This document shows, piece by piece, positions 17,254 through 27,851 of a stretch of 64,000 bases of DNA. Numbering within the stretch: position 1 is the stretch's first letter; each line of letters begins with the position of its first letter. The notes under the pieces were generated by a model, which did no database searches, had not been told where the DNA came from, and saw only the letters and a list, made by a program, of their open reading frames with translations. Source of the DNA: Moorena sp. SIOASIH (GTDB taxonomy: Bacteria; Cyanobacteriota; Cyanobacteriia; Cyanobacteriales; Coleofasciculaceae); NCBI RefSeq assembly GCF_010671925.1, contig NZ_JAAHIH010000013.1, positions 19,227-83,226 on the forward strand. The letters run 5' to 3'. Position numbers and translations under genes: made by a program.

Positions 17254-18364
17254 TCCAAACAACTTATCGAAATATCGGACATTTTTATTATTACTAATAT
17301 ATCGGAAAATGTCAAGAGTATTTTTTAAAATTGCAACATTTTTTGAAAAATATAATTATTGCCTATAGCGTTTGTATTTGAGATGTAAACATATAATTTA
17401 TAAAAAAATGTAACAGGGAATAGGGAGTAGGGAGTAGGGAGTAGGGAGTAGGGAGTAGGGAGTAGGGGGAATCAAATTGGGTGCATCTCATATTTGTAAA
17501 AAAAATCGGAAGTGTGGGGAGGGTGGGGCGGTAATTTTACCGCGAATTTTTGCCGAATTCCATGCATTGAGATGCACTCATAAAATTGACATTACCTCAT
17601 CAGCTTGTCGGGTGGGCAAAAACATTTTGGTTCAAAGGATTTTATAGATAATAAAACTTTGCCCACCCTACTTTAATTGGTATTTTTTTTTCACTGTTCC
17701 CTGTTCCGCTGTTCCCTGTTCCGCTGTTCCCTGTTCCGCTGTTCCCTGTTCCGTTCCTTTGCTTGCATATTAGTTCTTAAAATCGTTGATAACAAACTTC
17801 ATTGCCGACGCCTTACTTAGTCAGGGATTATATAAAAAAACTCTCGCCTCAAGGTTAAGAAGGAAATCCCTAGATTAAATTTAGATTAAAAATAGGTAAA
17901 ATTCACAAAAATGTTATACTTTAGTCAGATAAAATTACACTAAACATTTACATAAAGTTCAAAAACAACTGTTAACCAAACCTTATAATTAAATTTATAT
18001 AAATACAATCAAAATTTAACCTGGAAATGAAACACTTACTAAGGGAGTTCAGCTAGTTTCAATCATCACGTAAACCTATGCCAATCCTGTTGAAGGTTGG
18101 TAAAAATTGCGTCTTAGGTGATAGCTGATAGCACCTAAAGTAGCGTGGAACAGGCTTCTAGCCTGTGATATATCCCATTAGCTGACACAATTTTTTAGGT
18201 GCGCTTGACCCATTAAGAATTAAATTCGCGTGATTGTCGCACCTCTAGTTTCTGTGCTTCTAACTCTCTAGATATCAAAACCCTAAATTCGAGAGTTTTA
18301 GTATCGTTAATTCCAGGATTTTATGAAATTAAAATGATTTGCATCTTTACCGAAAAAATTGGGT
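17254..18364. other. Non-coding repeat-bearing stretch
   Basis: It contains a GGGAGTA tandem (about 17413-17467), a CTGTTCCCTGTTCCG tandem (about 17698-17757) and an AGGTGCG hairpin (about 18198-18246). It also has a CAGGCTTCTAGCCTG mini-hairpin that recurs near 22.18 and 54.56 kb. Otherwise it is AT-rich; no gene is seen. Confidence 0.6.
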
Positions 18365-18409
18365 TTAAAGCCCCGTCCTTATAGGACGGCTTGATTTTTT
18401 AGCTAAAAC

Positions 18410-18438
18410 TTGACAGTTTTCACAGAGCGTGTTATAAT
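18410..18438 (+). promoter_or_regulatory. Consensus sigma-70-type promoter in the IS remnant
   Basis: TTGACA (18410-18415), a 17-base spacer and TATAAT (18433-18438): a perfect match to the vegetative consensus. It points into the remnant and on toward the pseudogene at 18.85 kb. Confidence 0.75.
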
Positions 18439-18609
18439 CATATTATAAATAAAAAACTAAAAAGTTAGATAAATACTATCTAAAAATAACTAGGCAACGT
18501 AAAAAATATGTATCAGATGCATATTGCTTAATTTGGTCTAACGACTTAAACGTCTATGAAAAAAATTAGATTAAAAAAGTATCTATCTATATAAAAAAAA
18601 AGCGATGCA

Positions 18610-18657
18610 GAGGTGCGACCCGTGGCGAATTTAATTCGCCAACGGAAAGCGCACCTA
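18610..18657. repeat. AGGTGCG hairpin
   Basis: AGGTGCGACCCGTGGCGAAT... to ...GCGCACCT with an inner GGCGAATTTAATTCGCC palindrome; one of a family also at 18198, 31307, 54366, 59208 and 63520. Confidence 0.75.
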
Positions 18658-18849
18658 AGCCTTCACGCGGGGGTTTCCCCCACTCGCGCTTTGCATGGCT
18701 GACAAGGTACGGTGGGGCACACCGAAACCTGGGTGATAGACCCTCTACGCTTGGGGAGAGGAGACCTCTATTTTTCCTGGCTCCGGCCTGGTTGAACAAG
18801 TCATCTCGTTGAATCAAGAATCCCCGTCCATAAGCGGGCGGGGAGTGTC

Positions 18850-19206
18850 AACAGCTGATACCTTTGCAGAAGGACCCCAGTCTGGTGCAGACAATGGCAA
18901 CGGTGAACCGATTTCTGCCAATGGTCGCACCGGTCCGTTTGATGGACAACCTGTTCAAGGCTTTAGTGGTGTTCAGTTTGCTCCTAGTGGGGGTGGCTCT
19001 TTTTGGTTCCTATCAGATAACGGTTTTGGAGCCCAACAGAATAGTGCTGATTACCTACTCAGACTCTATCAAGTTAACCCTGATTTCAAGGGTGCAGAGG
19101 ATGGAGATGGTAGTGTTGAGATTGAAGGCTTTGTTCAACTGTCTGACCCTGATGGCAAGATTCCTTTCAAGATTGTTAACGAAGACAGTAGCGGACGCTT
19201 TCTGAC
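18850..19206 (+). pseudogene. Fragment of a phytase-like (esterase-like) domain, 5' part missing
   Basis: From just after the IS remnant end, one frame reads TADTFAEGPQSGADNGNGEP, then GFSGVQFAPSGGGSFWFLSDNGFG and LRLYQVNPDFKG. These are hallmarks of the N-terminal part of the esterase-like domain of phytase (PF13449 type). No native start is present: the frame only opens inside the IS end. The homology ends at about SSGRFL (19203), where the sequence jumps into a different domain in another frame. This is the stump of a larger gene cut at its 5' side by the transposon and at its 3' side by a deletion. Confidence 0.75.
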
Positions 19207-21102
19207 ACCGCTGACTTTGCTGAAGAAAACTTTGGTGGTCCTGGCAACCTGCGGGTGGATTATGTGTTGCCTTCTCAAAATCTCACTATCACTGAAGCAA
19301 CGGTTTTCTGGCCGAAAAGTGATGAGGCTTCCTTTGAGCTAGTGGGTGATTTCCCCTTTCCCAGTTCTGATCACCGTTTAGTATATGTTGATGTTGAGGT
19401 AGAGCCGACAGTGGTAGATAGTAACTCCAAGGTTGTCACTGGTATTAACTTCCTCGGAGAGGTTAGCTTTAATACTGGATTGCAGTTTGAGAATACAGAA
19501 GTTGGCGGTATCTCTGGTTTAGCCTACGATCCAGCTAATGGTGTCTACTATGGTTTGTCTGATGACCACAGCCAAAATACTCCCGCTCGTTTCTATACTA
19601 TTGATATTGATTTAAGTGATGGTAGTCTAGACGACAGTGATGTAGGGTTTACAGGTGTCACTACTCTACGGAATGCTAGCGGTGAGACTTTCCCAGAACG
19701 GAGTATTGATCCAGAAGGGATTGCCTTGACTAGTGCTGGAACCTTGTTTATTTCCTCTGAAGGGGATGCTAGGAATCTTCTTAATCCCTTCGTCAATGAA
19801 TTCTCTCTAGCAGGACAACAGTTCAATCAGCTGACGGTGCCGGATAAGTTCCTGCCTACCTCAGATGGAACAACGGGCATTCGTAACAATCTTGCCTTTG
19901 AAAGTCTGACCATTACCCCAGATGAGCGCTTCCTTTATACCGCAGTAGAGAATGCTCTGATTCAGGATGGCCAGGCTTCGACACTGGAAGACCAAAGCCC
20001 TGTTCGGATTCTACAGTACGATTTACAAACTGGGGCACCTGCTCAAGAATTCCTCTACATCACTGACAAAATTCCCAATCAGCCTGACCCTCCTGATAGT
20101 TTTGCTGACAATGGTTTAGTAGAATTACTAGCGCTAGATAATAGTGGGACATTACTAGCCCTAGAACGTTCTTTTGCCGTTGGTGTCGGTAATAATCTCA
20201 GGCTGTATGAAGTCCGCCTTCAAGGGGCTACAGATATCAGTGATGTTGATAACCTCTTGAGTGACCCCACTGACCCAGATAGTAACCTTTTGGAGGTTGA
20301 GCAAGTTGCTGAGAAACGGTTACTATTGGATTTCGATGACTTAGGCATTCGTCTGGACAATAGTGAAGCGATCGCATTTGGTCCAACCTTACCTGATGGC
20401 AGACAATCCCTAATTGTTGCTAGTGATAACAATTTCAATGACAGCCAGATTACCCAATTCCTAGCATTTGGGTTAGACCTTGATACTATTCAATCCCCGA
20501 CAGCAATAGTAGAAACCACCTCCGAGATTAACGGTACTCAAGGGGCTGACCAGTTGATTGGAACTGTTGATGCTGATCTGATCAATGGCTTTGGTGGAAA
20601 TGATACCATTGCTGGGGCATTGGGTAATGATATCCTATTTGGTGGCAATGGTGATGATATTCTACGGGGAGATAGCAATAGCAAGGCCCCAGGTGGTAAG
20701 GCTGGTGGCGATGATATTATCTACGGTGGTTCAGGAAGCGATCGCATTGGCGGGAAATCCGGCAATGACTCCCTCTATGGTGGCTTCGGAGATGATCAAC
20801 TCTGGGGTGATGCTGGGGATGACCTATTAAGTGGTGGTCTCGGTAATGATACTCTGACTGGAGATAACTTCTCTAATGGTAGTGGCAGTGATACCTTTGT
20901 GCTAGAGATTGGGGAAGGTACTGACACGATTACAGACTTCGAGCTGGGCACTGACTTCATCGGTTTAGCCAATGGTTTGAGCTTTGGTGGTGTGTCTATC
21001 GACTCCGATAGTAATAATTCTCTAATTAATGTTGGGGATGAAACCCTAGCAGTAGTGCTGGGAGTAGCAACCCTTGCTGAAAGCGATTTCGTTATTTTAT
21101 AG
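19207..21102 (+). pseudogene. Nuclease/phosphatase tail, phytase-like domain and RTX repeats, 5' truncated
   Basis: The frame from about 19207 begins mid-domain: GGPGNLRVDYVLPS, then PFPSSDHRLVYVDVEV, the C-terminal end of an endonuclease/exonuclease/phosphatase domain. It continues into a phytase-like esterase domain (FLGEVSF, GGISGLAYDPANGVYYGLSDD, DPEGIALTSAGTLFISSEGD) and then calcium-binding RTX nonapeptides (GGNDTI, GNDILFGGNGDDILRGD, GDDQLWGDAGDDLL). The C-terminal domain is SDTFVLEIGEGTDTITDF, typical of type I secreted proteins. An ATG at 19255 could still start a 615-residue protein, but it would lack most of the first domain. The RTX end is very close to that of the intact protein at 23174-26488, marking the two genes as paralogues. 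Probably decayed. Confidence 0.75.
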
Positions 21103-21898
21103 CAATTCTAAAATTAGGGAGTAGGGGAATAGGGAGTCGGGAGTCGGTAGTGGGGGTAAGAAAATTAAATGTACCTCGTAAGTATGGGAAAAACTATAAA
21201 AATGTGTTCCATTTCCGCATCTTCCCATACTTCCCACACTTCCCACTGTTCCCTGTTCCTTAAAATCAAAAAATTGTGTAATTAAACTATTTTATAAATG
21301 CTATAAAAATGATTAACTGTTAAAGTTAATTTTTTGCTGATTTGATATTTATTGATTTTTATTTTAATAACATAACTATAAATTGTATTGAATCAATAAT
21401 GTAGCAATACGTGTCGTAATTTTGATAATTTTTGAGGTCATATTGCCTACTCCCTACTCCCTGCTCCCTGTTCCCTTTGCTATGAGTTTATACTCCTAAA
21501 TTTTAGAGCTTTTAATTCAAAGGGTAAGATCTCAGGATTAGGAAGCGGAAAAGTGAGTGTGAAGAGCTTTGGCCAAGAGGGTAAGACCCTACACCCACCC
21601 GAATTTGGATCCAAACCCAAACCTGTAGCTACTCGTGTAAATTTTAAGTAAAGCTGATGTAACAAAAAGAGCAAATTATGTAAGATTATGTAAAGTTTAC
21701 TATAGTATGATCTTTTATAGTATAGTTTTATTGAAAACCAAAAAGCTATTGAGTCAAGTAACCTATGGCTCAATTAGTCTGACGGATAGCATCTACTGGT
21801 AAGTTAAAGCTACCCAGATTCCTTTGGTCATCTCTGAAGACGGTGCTTAGCCAGCGGGCATATATAGCCCAGCTGCTTATATCAAAGACAAATGATTT
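21103..21898. other. Non-coding stretch after the RTX pseudogene
   Basis: GGGAGTAGGG-type and CTCCCTACTCC-type short tandems, otherwise AT-rich sequence. No convincing gene on either strand. Confidence 0.55.
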
Positions 21899-22259
21899 GT
21901 AAGCATTCAGCTATCAGCTATCAGTTATCAGCTGATGGGGGGCTATGGGCACGCTACTTGATGTGCTGATGGGCTATGGGCACGCTACACCAAACAGCTT
22001 TTGAATAAGCTATGCAGCGCGGTCTTGGGAAGGCAGTGCGGTCTTGGGGAGGCAGCGCGGTCTTGGGGGTTTCCCCCATGAGCGACTGCCGTTCCCCCAG
22101 CAACTGCCGTGGTTTCCCCCATGAGCGACTGCATCAAGACAACAGGTAAGCATTAGTTTAATAGTAACGAAAGTCACAGGTTAGAAGCCTGTGCCACAAA
22201 GCTGACGGCACCTCAAATAGCGTGAGCTTTTAGCTCACGGCTGACGGCTGAATGCTTAC
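21899..22259. repeat. GTAAGC element carrying a nested CATCAAGAC hairpin
   Basis: GTAAGCATTCAGC at 21899 and GCTGAATGCTTAC at 22247-22259. Inside, at about 22010-22141, lies a long CATCAAGAC hairpin version with three CGCGGTCTTGG-type units and two to three CATGAGCGACTGC-type units. Confidence 0.8.
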
Positions 22260-22880
22260 AATGATTTGGATTTAGTTTGCTAATCGAAGAGTATCAAATC
22301 CAAGACAGTAAAATTCAATAAAACCTTAAGTCGGTGTTGCTGAACTAGTGATTGCAATGAAATCAGGGAAAGGGTAAAATCTACTTGATAATGAATCGAA
22401 GATCAGCTTAGGTAGACTCCGTTGAACTCCAGACCAAGGTTATGGGTAACTAGATAAATAAAGTCCGTATTGATGTGGCTGGATTATCAAGTTAAATCCT
22501 CATACCCGAAGGGAGTCAAGGTGATAGCTATCATCATGGTAGCATCATGCTAGTCATAAGCCTAGTATGAGTGGGTAATTCCATTGGCTGTTCTTTTTGA
22601 ATTAGTTCAGACTCAATGGGATGTTCCGTTCGCGAATGCAGATCAGATTGAGCAAATAGCTTATTCAATAACGTTCAATAAAGCACAGATAGCTTGCTAT
22701 TATATTGCTGTTATATTGCTGTTATATTGCTGTTATATTGCTGTTATATTGCTGCTATCAGTGTTTGCGTTATTCAGCCATCGCCACACTATCTCCAGGT
22801 TAAAGGTTAATTATTAACACTAGCTGTAGAGTCCAGACGCAACCCCTAACTAAGTAGGTAGGAAATTAACGTAATAGGCT
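22260..22880. other. Non-coding stretch with a TGCTGTTATAT minisatellite
   Basis: At about 22698-22757 a unit of 11 bases, ATTGCTGTTAT, is repeated about five times, giving a hydrophobic shadow frame. No gene is supported. Confidence 0.55.
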
Positions 22881-22881
22881 G

Positions 22882-22913
22882 AGGTTTAACTGTTGATTCT
22901 CAACAATTAACCT
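22882..22913. promoter_or_regulatory. Inverted repeat upstream of the RTX gene
   Basis: AGGTTTAACTGTTGA (22882-22896) faces TCAACAATTAACCT (22900-22913), an imperfect inverted repeat with a 3-base centre. The arms contain TTAACCT/AGGTTTAA, which resemble half-sites of the cyanobacterial Pho box. A phosphate-regulated phytase-like gene would fit, but the site lies 260 bases upstream of the start. Confidence 0.35.
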
Positions 22914-23173
22914 GAAGGACAGTCAACACTATAAAACCTTAGCGCTAACGCTACTAACCTACCTATTTAATGGAGCAAAAAAACCCTAATAATTAAGTCC
23001 TAATAAATTAGTTTAATTCTTGATAATCAAGAAAATATTAGGCATTTTAATATTCGCGAAGCGGTTCCTTTGGAACAGGGTAATGAGTACATAATTATTG
23101 CTATAAAACTTTAAATAAGTTGATAGCTAATAGCTGATATGGGTACTCGCCATCTACTATCTAGGAGAAATTT

Positions 23174-26100
23174 GTGGCAGATATATTAGAGAAAATTGGC
23201 AGCTTTTCTAGTGAGATGGGGGCTGAAATTACCGCCTACGACCCCATATCTCAAGAGTTATTTGTAGTATCTGGTGGAACTGAGGTGCAAGTGCTAGACC
23301 TCAGTGATCCCACCAATCCAACTGAGGTAATACCACCCATTGATATTGCTTCTTTGGTACCTGACATTCACGGAGCAAATAGCGTAGCCTATAGCAATGG
23401 TTTACTGGCGCTAGCGTTAGAAGCTAGCACCTCTACTGATCCAGGTAAGGTAGCAATTATAGATATTGCTGCTTATAAGAACAATCCGGCTGACCCCAAT
23501 GCCCTGAAGGTAGTGCAAGCGGGGCCCCTACCCGATATGCTCACCTTTACCCCTGATGGCACCAAAATACTGGTTGCTAATGAAGGAGTAGCGGATGATG
23601 GCATTGATCCTGAAGGATCGATCAGTATTATTGATGTGTCGAGTGGGATAGCAACTCTAACCCAAGACAATGTCGCCACAGCAGACTTCAGCGCCTTCAA
23701 TGGTCGTGAAGCGGAATTCCGGGCAAAAGGTGTACGTATTTTCCCAGACAAGACTGTTGCTCAGGATGTGGAACCAGAGTTCATTGCTGTCTCAAGCGAT
23801 GGTACTACAGCTTTTGTCAACCTCCAGGAAAACAATGCCTTTGGGGTGGTAGACCTGGAGTCCGCTACAGTAGTGGATATCCTGCCTTTGGGTGTGAAAG
23901 ACCACAGCCAAGGTCAGCCCACCCTAGAGCTATTTGAGTTCAATGACTTGCCTGTACTTGGCACTACCGAAGGGGGTCAAGAGATTAAACTGGGCGGACT
24001 GTCTGGCTTATTCTACGAAGGGACGGATGCAGCAACTGGCAACTTGAAGTTTGTCACGGTTCCTGACCGGGGACCCAATGGCAAACCCACTGATGTGGAT
24101 GGAGATGGGAGTAAGGAACGACCCTTTGCCTTACCGGATTACCAAGCTCGGGTGATCCGCTTTGAGTTAAATCCCAGCTCTGGCGAGATCACCATTACCG
24201 AAACCATTTTCTTGACCCGTCAAGATAGCACCACACCAATCACAGGACTACCCAATATTGCCGGGGTGGATGAAGAACCAGTAGACTTATCTGGCAATTT
24301 GCTGCCCTTAGATGAGTTTGGTGCTGACCTGGAAGGGGTAGTAATCGCTGCTGATGGCACCTTCTGGATGGTGGATGAGTACCGTCCAGCTATCTACCAC
24401 TTTGATGCCCATGGTGTTCTGATTGACCGCTTTGTTCCCCAAGGAACAGCTGCCTTGGCTGGTGCAGCAGCGGGAACCTTTGGCTCTGAGTCCTTACCTG
24501 AAGAGTACGCCAATCGCCGCCGTAACCGTGGCTTTGAGGCCGTAGCTCTGGATCCAGACGATAATATCCTCTACGCCTTTATTCAAACTCCTTTACAGAA
24601 TCCAGACCGTGCTACGTCCAATAGCTCGGATGTGATTCGCATTCTCGGAATTGATACTACCACAGGTAATGCCGTTGCCGAGTATGTTTACTTGCTCGAA
24701 GACCCTGCTTTCCGTAGTGGGGGACGAGTAGATAAGATTGGTGATGCGGTATACGCTGAGGATGGAAAATTATTTGTCATTGAGCGAGATTCAGCAGTTG
24801 GTGATACAGCAAAGAAGTTCATCTTCCAAATAGACCTGACAGCAGCCACTAATTTGCTTGCTCCCGATGCCCCCACACTACCCACTGACTCTACTTTGGA
24901 GCAGCTGAGTGCAGATGACCTAGATGCTCTTGGGATTCAGGCGGTCAATAAGATTAAGGTGACAAACCTGCCTTCGATTGGGTATCTCGCTGGTGATAAA
25001 CCAGAAGGTCTAGCGCTACTGGATGATGGCAAACTGGCTGTACTCAATGACAATGACTTTGGAGTACTCGATCAGCAGATTCCGGTGGATGGCTCGGTTC
25101 CTCTGAATCCCAATCTAACTCCTGTGCTCTTAGGTCTGATCGACCTGGGTGAGAACAATGCCCTGGATGCCAGTAATGAGGATAATGGCATCAACATCCA
25201 AAATTGGCCCGTTTTCGGTCTATACCAACCGGATGGGATCGCATCCTTTGAGGCAAACGGTCAAACCTACTACGTCACTGCCAATGAAGGGGATATCAGG
25301 GATGAAGAGGAACGGATTGCAAACTTGACCCTCGACCCAGAGGCCTTTCCCGATGCTGAAACCCTACAACCAGAGTCTCAACTGGGTCGTTTGAGAATAT
25401 CTACCATTGATGGGGATTTGGATAATGATGGTGATTTTGACCAGCTATTCTCCTACGGTGGGCGCTCCTTCTCAATTTGGGATGAGTTTGGCAACCTAGT
25501 GTTTGATAGTGGTGATGACTTTGAACGAATTACAGCTCAGCAAGTTCCTGAACTATTTAATTCTAGCGGCACTCCTGATACTTTTGACGACCGCAGTGAC
25601 AATCAAGGACCAGAACCGGAAGGAATTGTCACCGGGGTCATTAATGATCGCACTTACACGTTTATCGGCCTCGAACGAATAGGTGGCGTGATTGTCTACG
25701 ATGTCACTAATCCCACGGCTCCTGAATTTGTCCAATATCTGCCCAATGATAATGGTGGCAATCCAGATGATCCAGTAGACCGTGAGCCTGAGGGGCTAAC
25801 ATTTATTCCTGTAGAAGACAGCCCCAATGGTGAACCCCTGCTGATAGTGGCTCAAGAAGCCAGTCAAACCATTACTGTATTTTCAGTTAACCCCGGTCCG
25901 GGAACCCCATTAGATGATGAACTAGTTGGTACCGAAGCTGATGAGACAATCATTGCCGGAGCTGGCAATGATCTAGTTGCTGGTGGTAATGGTAATGATA
26001 CTATCTTTGGGGGTAATGGAGATGATGTGTTACGAGGTGACTTCAACAGCCGTTCCTCTAGCAGTACCCTTGGAGGGGATGATGTGATTTACGGGGGTGC

Positions 26101-26488
26101 TGGAAGCGATCGCATTGGTGGAAAAGCCGGTAATGATTCCCTGTTTGGTCAGAACGGTGATGACCAAATCTGGGGTGATGCTGGGGATGACCTACTGCGG
26201 GGTGGTCTTGGCAATGATACCCTATTTGGTGATAATGGCTCTGGTGGTTATGGTAGTGATACCTTCATCTTGGCCGCTGGTGAAGGAACTGATAAGATTG
26301 GGGATTTCCAAGTCGGTGAAGACTTCATTGGTTTAGCAGACGGGTTAACCTTTGGTCAGTTATCTGTTACTCAGGAAGGCAACAAGGCTGTGATTAGCTC
26401 CGGTGATGAAACCTTGGCAATCCTGAATCAGGTGCAGGCTGAAACCCTGATCGATAATGCTGCTACGACTTTTGTATTGGTTGGTTAA
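23174..26488 (+). CDS. Large secreted choice-of-anchor I/phytase-like RTX protein
   Basis: 1104 residues, GTG start with AGGAG placed 8 bases upstream. The first region, to about residue 260, and the region at about 700-910 are choice-of-anchor I beta-propeller-like sequence (ISIIDVSSG, EPEFIAVSSDGTTAFVNLQENNA, EPEGIVTGVINDRTYTFIGLERIGGVIVYDV). Between them is an esterase-like/phytase domain (GGLSGLFYEG, VPDRGPNG, DLEGVVIAADGTFWMVDEYRPAIYHFD, RNRGFEAVALDPD). The last 190 residues are RTX calcium-binding nonapeptides and the C-terminal SDTFILAAGEGTDKIGDF region, which serves type I secretion. There is no N-terminal signal peptide, as expected for RTX export. Probable role: extracellular phosphatase/phytase-like esterase. 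Substrate unknown. Confidence 0.85.
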   Translation: MADILEKIGSFSSEMGAEITAYDPISQELFVVSGGTEVQVLDLSDPTNPTEVIPPIDIASLVPDIHGANSVAYSNGLLALALEASTSTDPGKVAIIDIAAYKNNPADPNALKVVQAGPLPDMLTFTPDGTKILVANEGVADDGIDPEGSISIIDVSSGIATLTQDNVATADFSAFNGREAEFRAKGVRIFPDKTVAQDVEPEFIAVSSDGTTAFVNLQENNAFGVVDLESATVVDILPLGVKDHSQGQPTLELFEFNDLPVLGTTEGGQEIKLGGLSGLFYEGTDAATGNLKFVTVPDRGPNGKPTDVDGDGSKERPFALPDYQARVIRFELNPSSGEITITETIFLTRQDSTTPITGLPNIAGVDEEPVDLSGNLLPLDEFGADLEGVVIAADGTFWMVDEYRPAIYHFDAHGVLIDRFVPQGTAALAGAAAGTFGSESLPEEYANRRRNRGFEAVALDPDDNILYAFIQTPLQNPDRATSNSSDVIRILGIDTTTGNAVAEYVYLLEDPAFRSGGRVDKIGDAVYAEDGKLFVIERDSAVGDTAKKFIFQIDLTAATNLLAPDAPTLPTDSTLEQLSADDLDALGIQAVNKIKVTNLPSIGYLAGDKPEGLALLDDGKLAVLNDNDFGVLDQQIPVDGSVPLNPNLTPVLLGLIDLGENNALDASNEDNGINIQNWPVFGLYQPDGIASFEANGQTYYVTANEGDIRDEEERIANLTLDPEAFPDAETLQPESQLGRLRISTIDGDLDNDGDFDQLFSYGGRSFSIWDEFGNLVFDSGDDFERITAQQVPELFNSSGTPDTFDDRSDNQGPEPEGIVTGVINDRTYTFIGLERIGGVIVYDVTNPTAPEFVQYLPNDNGGNPDDPVDREPEGLTFIPVEDSPNGEPLLIVAQEASQTITVFSVNPGPGTPLDDELVGTEADETIIAGAGNDLVAGGNGNDTIFGGNGDDVLRGDFNSRSSSSTLGGDDVIYGGAGSDRIGGKAGNDSLFGQNGDDQIWGDAGDDLLRGGLGNDTLFGDNGSGGYGSDTFILAAGEGTDKIGDFQVGEDFIGLADGLTFGQLSVTQEGNKAVISSGDETLAILNQVQAETLIDNAATTFVLVG

Positions 26489-26825
26489 GGTAGAGCAGTT
26501 TAATGTTGAAGGTTTAATGTTGAAGGTTTAATGTTGAAGGTTTAAGGTTGACGGTTTAAGGTTGACGGTTTAAGGTTGACGGTTGTTTGCCCTTGGCTTT
26601 TGGTGTAGGGTAGGTTGTCTGTCAGAATGCAGAATGTAGAATGTAGAATGTAGAATTGATAATTTGGAATTCTACATTCTACATTCTTAATTCAAAAATG
26701 TTGTTCGCCCTTGGGGTTTGGTGTAGGGTAGGTTGTTTGTCAGAATGCAGAATGGTGAAGGCAGAATGGTGAATTCTAAATTCTAAATTCTAAAATGTTA
26801 AAGGTTTAAAGTTTAAAGTTTAACG
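26489..26825. repeat. Short direct repeats after the RTX gene
   Basis: Units GTTTAATGTTGAAG, GACGGTTTAAGGTT and AGAATGTAGAATGT are repeated. A segment of about 50 bases, CCCTTGG-TTTGGTGTAGGGTAGG, occurs twice (about 26588 and 26707). No gene. Confidence 0.6.
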
Positions 26826-26862
26826 TTGACGGTTGACAGGTTACTGTTAACCGTCAATTTTC
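26826..26862 (+). terminator. Hairpin followed by T run
   Basis: TTGACGGTT (26826-26834) pairs with AACCGTCAA (26849-26857), followed by TTTTCC. It could end transcription of the upstream RTX gene, though 340 bases beyond its stop. Confidence 0.4.
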
Positions 26863-26906
26863 CTTGAAAGGCTTAGTAATGTAGTGATTCTAGCGGTTGA
26901 CTACCC

Positions 26907-27851
26907 ATGATTGATTTCACAGTTGCTATCTGTACCTATAACGGCGAAACTCGTCTACCTCAGGTTTTAAAACGATTACTGTATCAAATTAAAACCGACC
27001 ATTTTGCTTGGGAAATTCTGATTATTGACAATAACAGCACTGATAATACCAGCAAAATTGTTGAGGAGTATCAATCCCATCCAGGAGCTTATCCTATTCG
27101 ATATTACTTTGAACCAAAACAGGGGATAGCATTTGCTCGACGCCGTGCTATCCAGGAGTCTAAAGGTGACTATGTCGGGTTTTTAGATGATGATAATCTC
27201 CCTACGCCTGATTGGGTTAGTGCTGCTTATAATTTTGGTAATTACCATCCCCAAGCTGGTGCTTATGGTAGTCAAATTTATGGAGAGTATGAAGTTAAAC
27301 CACCGGAAAATTTTCAGCGAATTGCTTGTTTTCTCGCTATCATAGAACGAGGTCAAGAGCCATTTTGTTATCAGCCTCGTCAAGGGTTATTTCCTGTCGG
27401 TGCCGGGTTAGTGATTCGTAAGCAAGCCTGGTTAAATAATGTGCCTGACCAGCCTTGGCTCAAGGGGGTGTGTGCGACATCCCTATCTGCTAAAGGAGAA
27501 GATATAGAAACCTTGTCCTATATTCAAAAAGCGGGTTGGGAAATTTGGCATAACCCTCAAATGTGTATTGAACATCAAATCCCAAAATGGCGTTTGGAAA
27601 AAGACTATTTATTGAAATTATTCCGAGGTGTTGGGTTAAGTCGGTATCCCACTCGCATGTTGCGCTTTCAACATTGGCAAAAGCCTATCATGATTCTAGT
27701 TTACCTAATCAATGATTTGGGCAAGACTATGCTTCACCTGATTAGATATCGCCAACACCTCAAGACAGATTTAGTAGCAGCTTGCGAACTGGAACTTTTT
27801 TTGAATAGCTTGTTTAGTCCATTTTATCATTGGATTTTTTGGAATCAGTAA
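26907..27851 (+). CDS. hpsE: Family 2 glycosyltransferase, HpsE-like
   Basis: 314 residues with a GT-A fold: FTVAICTYNGETRLP, ILIIDNNSTDNTSKIV and the catalytic FLDDDNLPTPDWV (DDD in place of DxD). The family-specific tracts GAYGSQIYGEYEVKPPENFQRIACFLAI and GWEIWHNPQMCIEHQIPKWRLEKDYL follow. These match HpsE, a glycosyltransferase of hormogonium polysaccharide synthesis in filamentous cyanobacteria. There it helps make the slime needed for gliding of motile filaments. It stands alone here, with no other hps gene nearby, so a role in another exopolysaccharide is possible. The protein lacks transmembrane helices. Confidence 0.8.
   Translation: MIDFTVAICTYNGETRLPQVLKRLLYQIKTDHFAWEILIIDNNSTDNTSKIVEEYQSHPGAYPIRYYFEPKQGIAFARRRAIQESKGDYVGFLDDDNLPTPDWVSAAYNFGNYHPQAGAYGSQIYGEYEVKPPENFQRIACFLAIIERGQEPFCYQPRQGLFPVGAGLVIRKQAWLNNVPDQPWLKGVCATSLSAKGEDIETLSYIQKAGWEIWHNPQMCIEHQIPKWRLEKDYLLKLFRGVGLSRYPTRMLRFQHWQKPIMILVYLINDLGKTMLHLIRYRQHLKTDLVAACELELFLNSLFSPFYHWIFWNQ

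Larger units (their letters stand above)
18365..18851 (+). mobile_element. Gutted IS200/IS605-type element
   Basis: The left end hairpin GCCCCGTCCTTATAGGACGGC lies at about 18369-18390. The right end, GAATCCCCGTCC...GCGGGGAGTGTCAA, lies at about 18818-18851 and matches the end of the intact transposon near 9470-9505. Between them only a short start (ATGAAAAAAATTAGA...) running to a stop within about 13 codons remains, followed by an AGGTGCG hairpin. The transposase and tnpB are gone. Confidence 0.65.

Noticed and set aside
22584..22817. 77-codon frame with repeated ILLYCCY
   Set aside because: Generated by the TTGCTGTTATA minisatellite; no family features or ribosome site.
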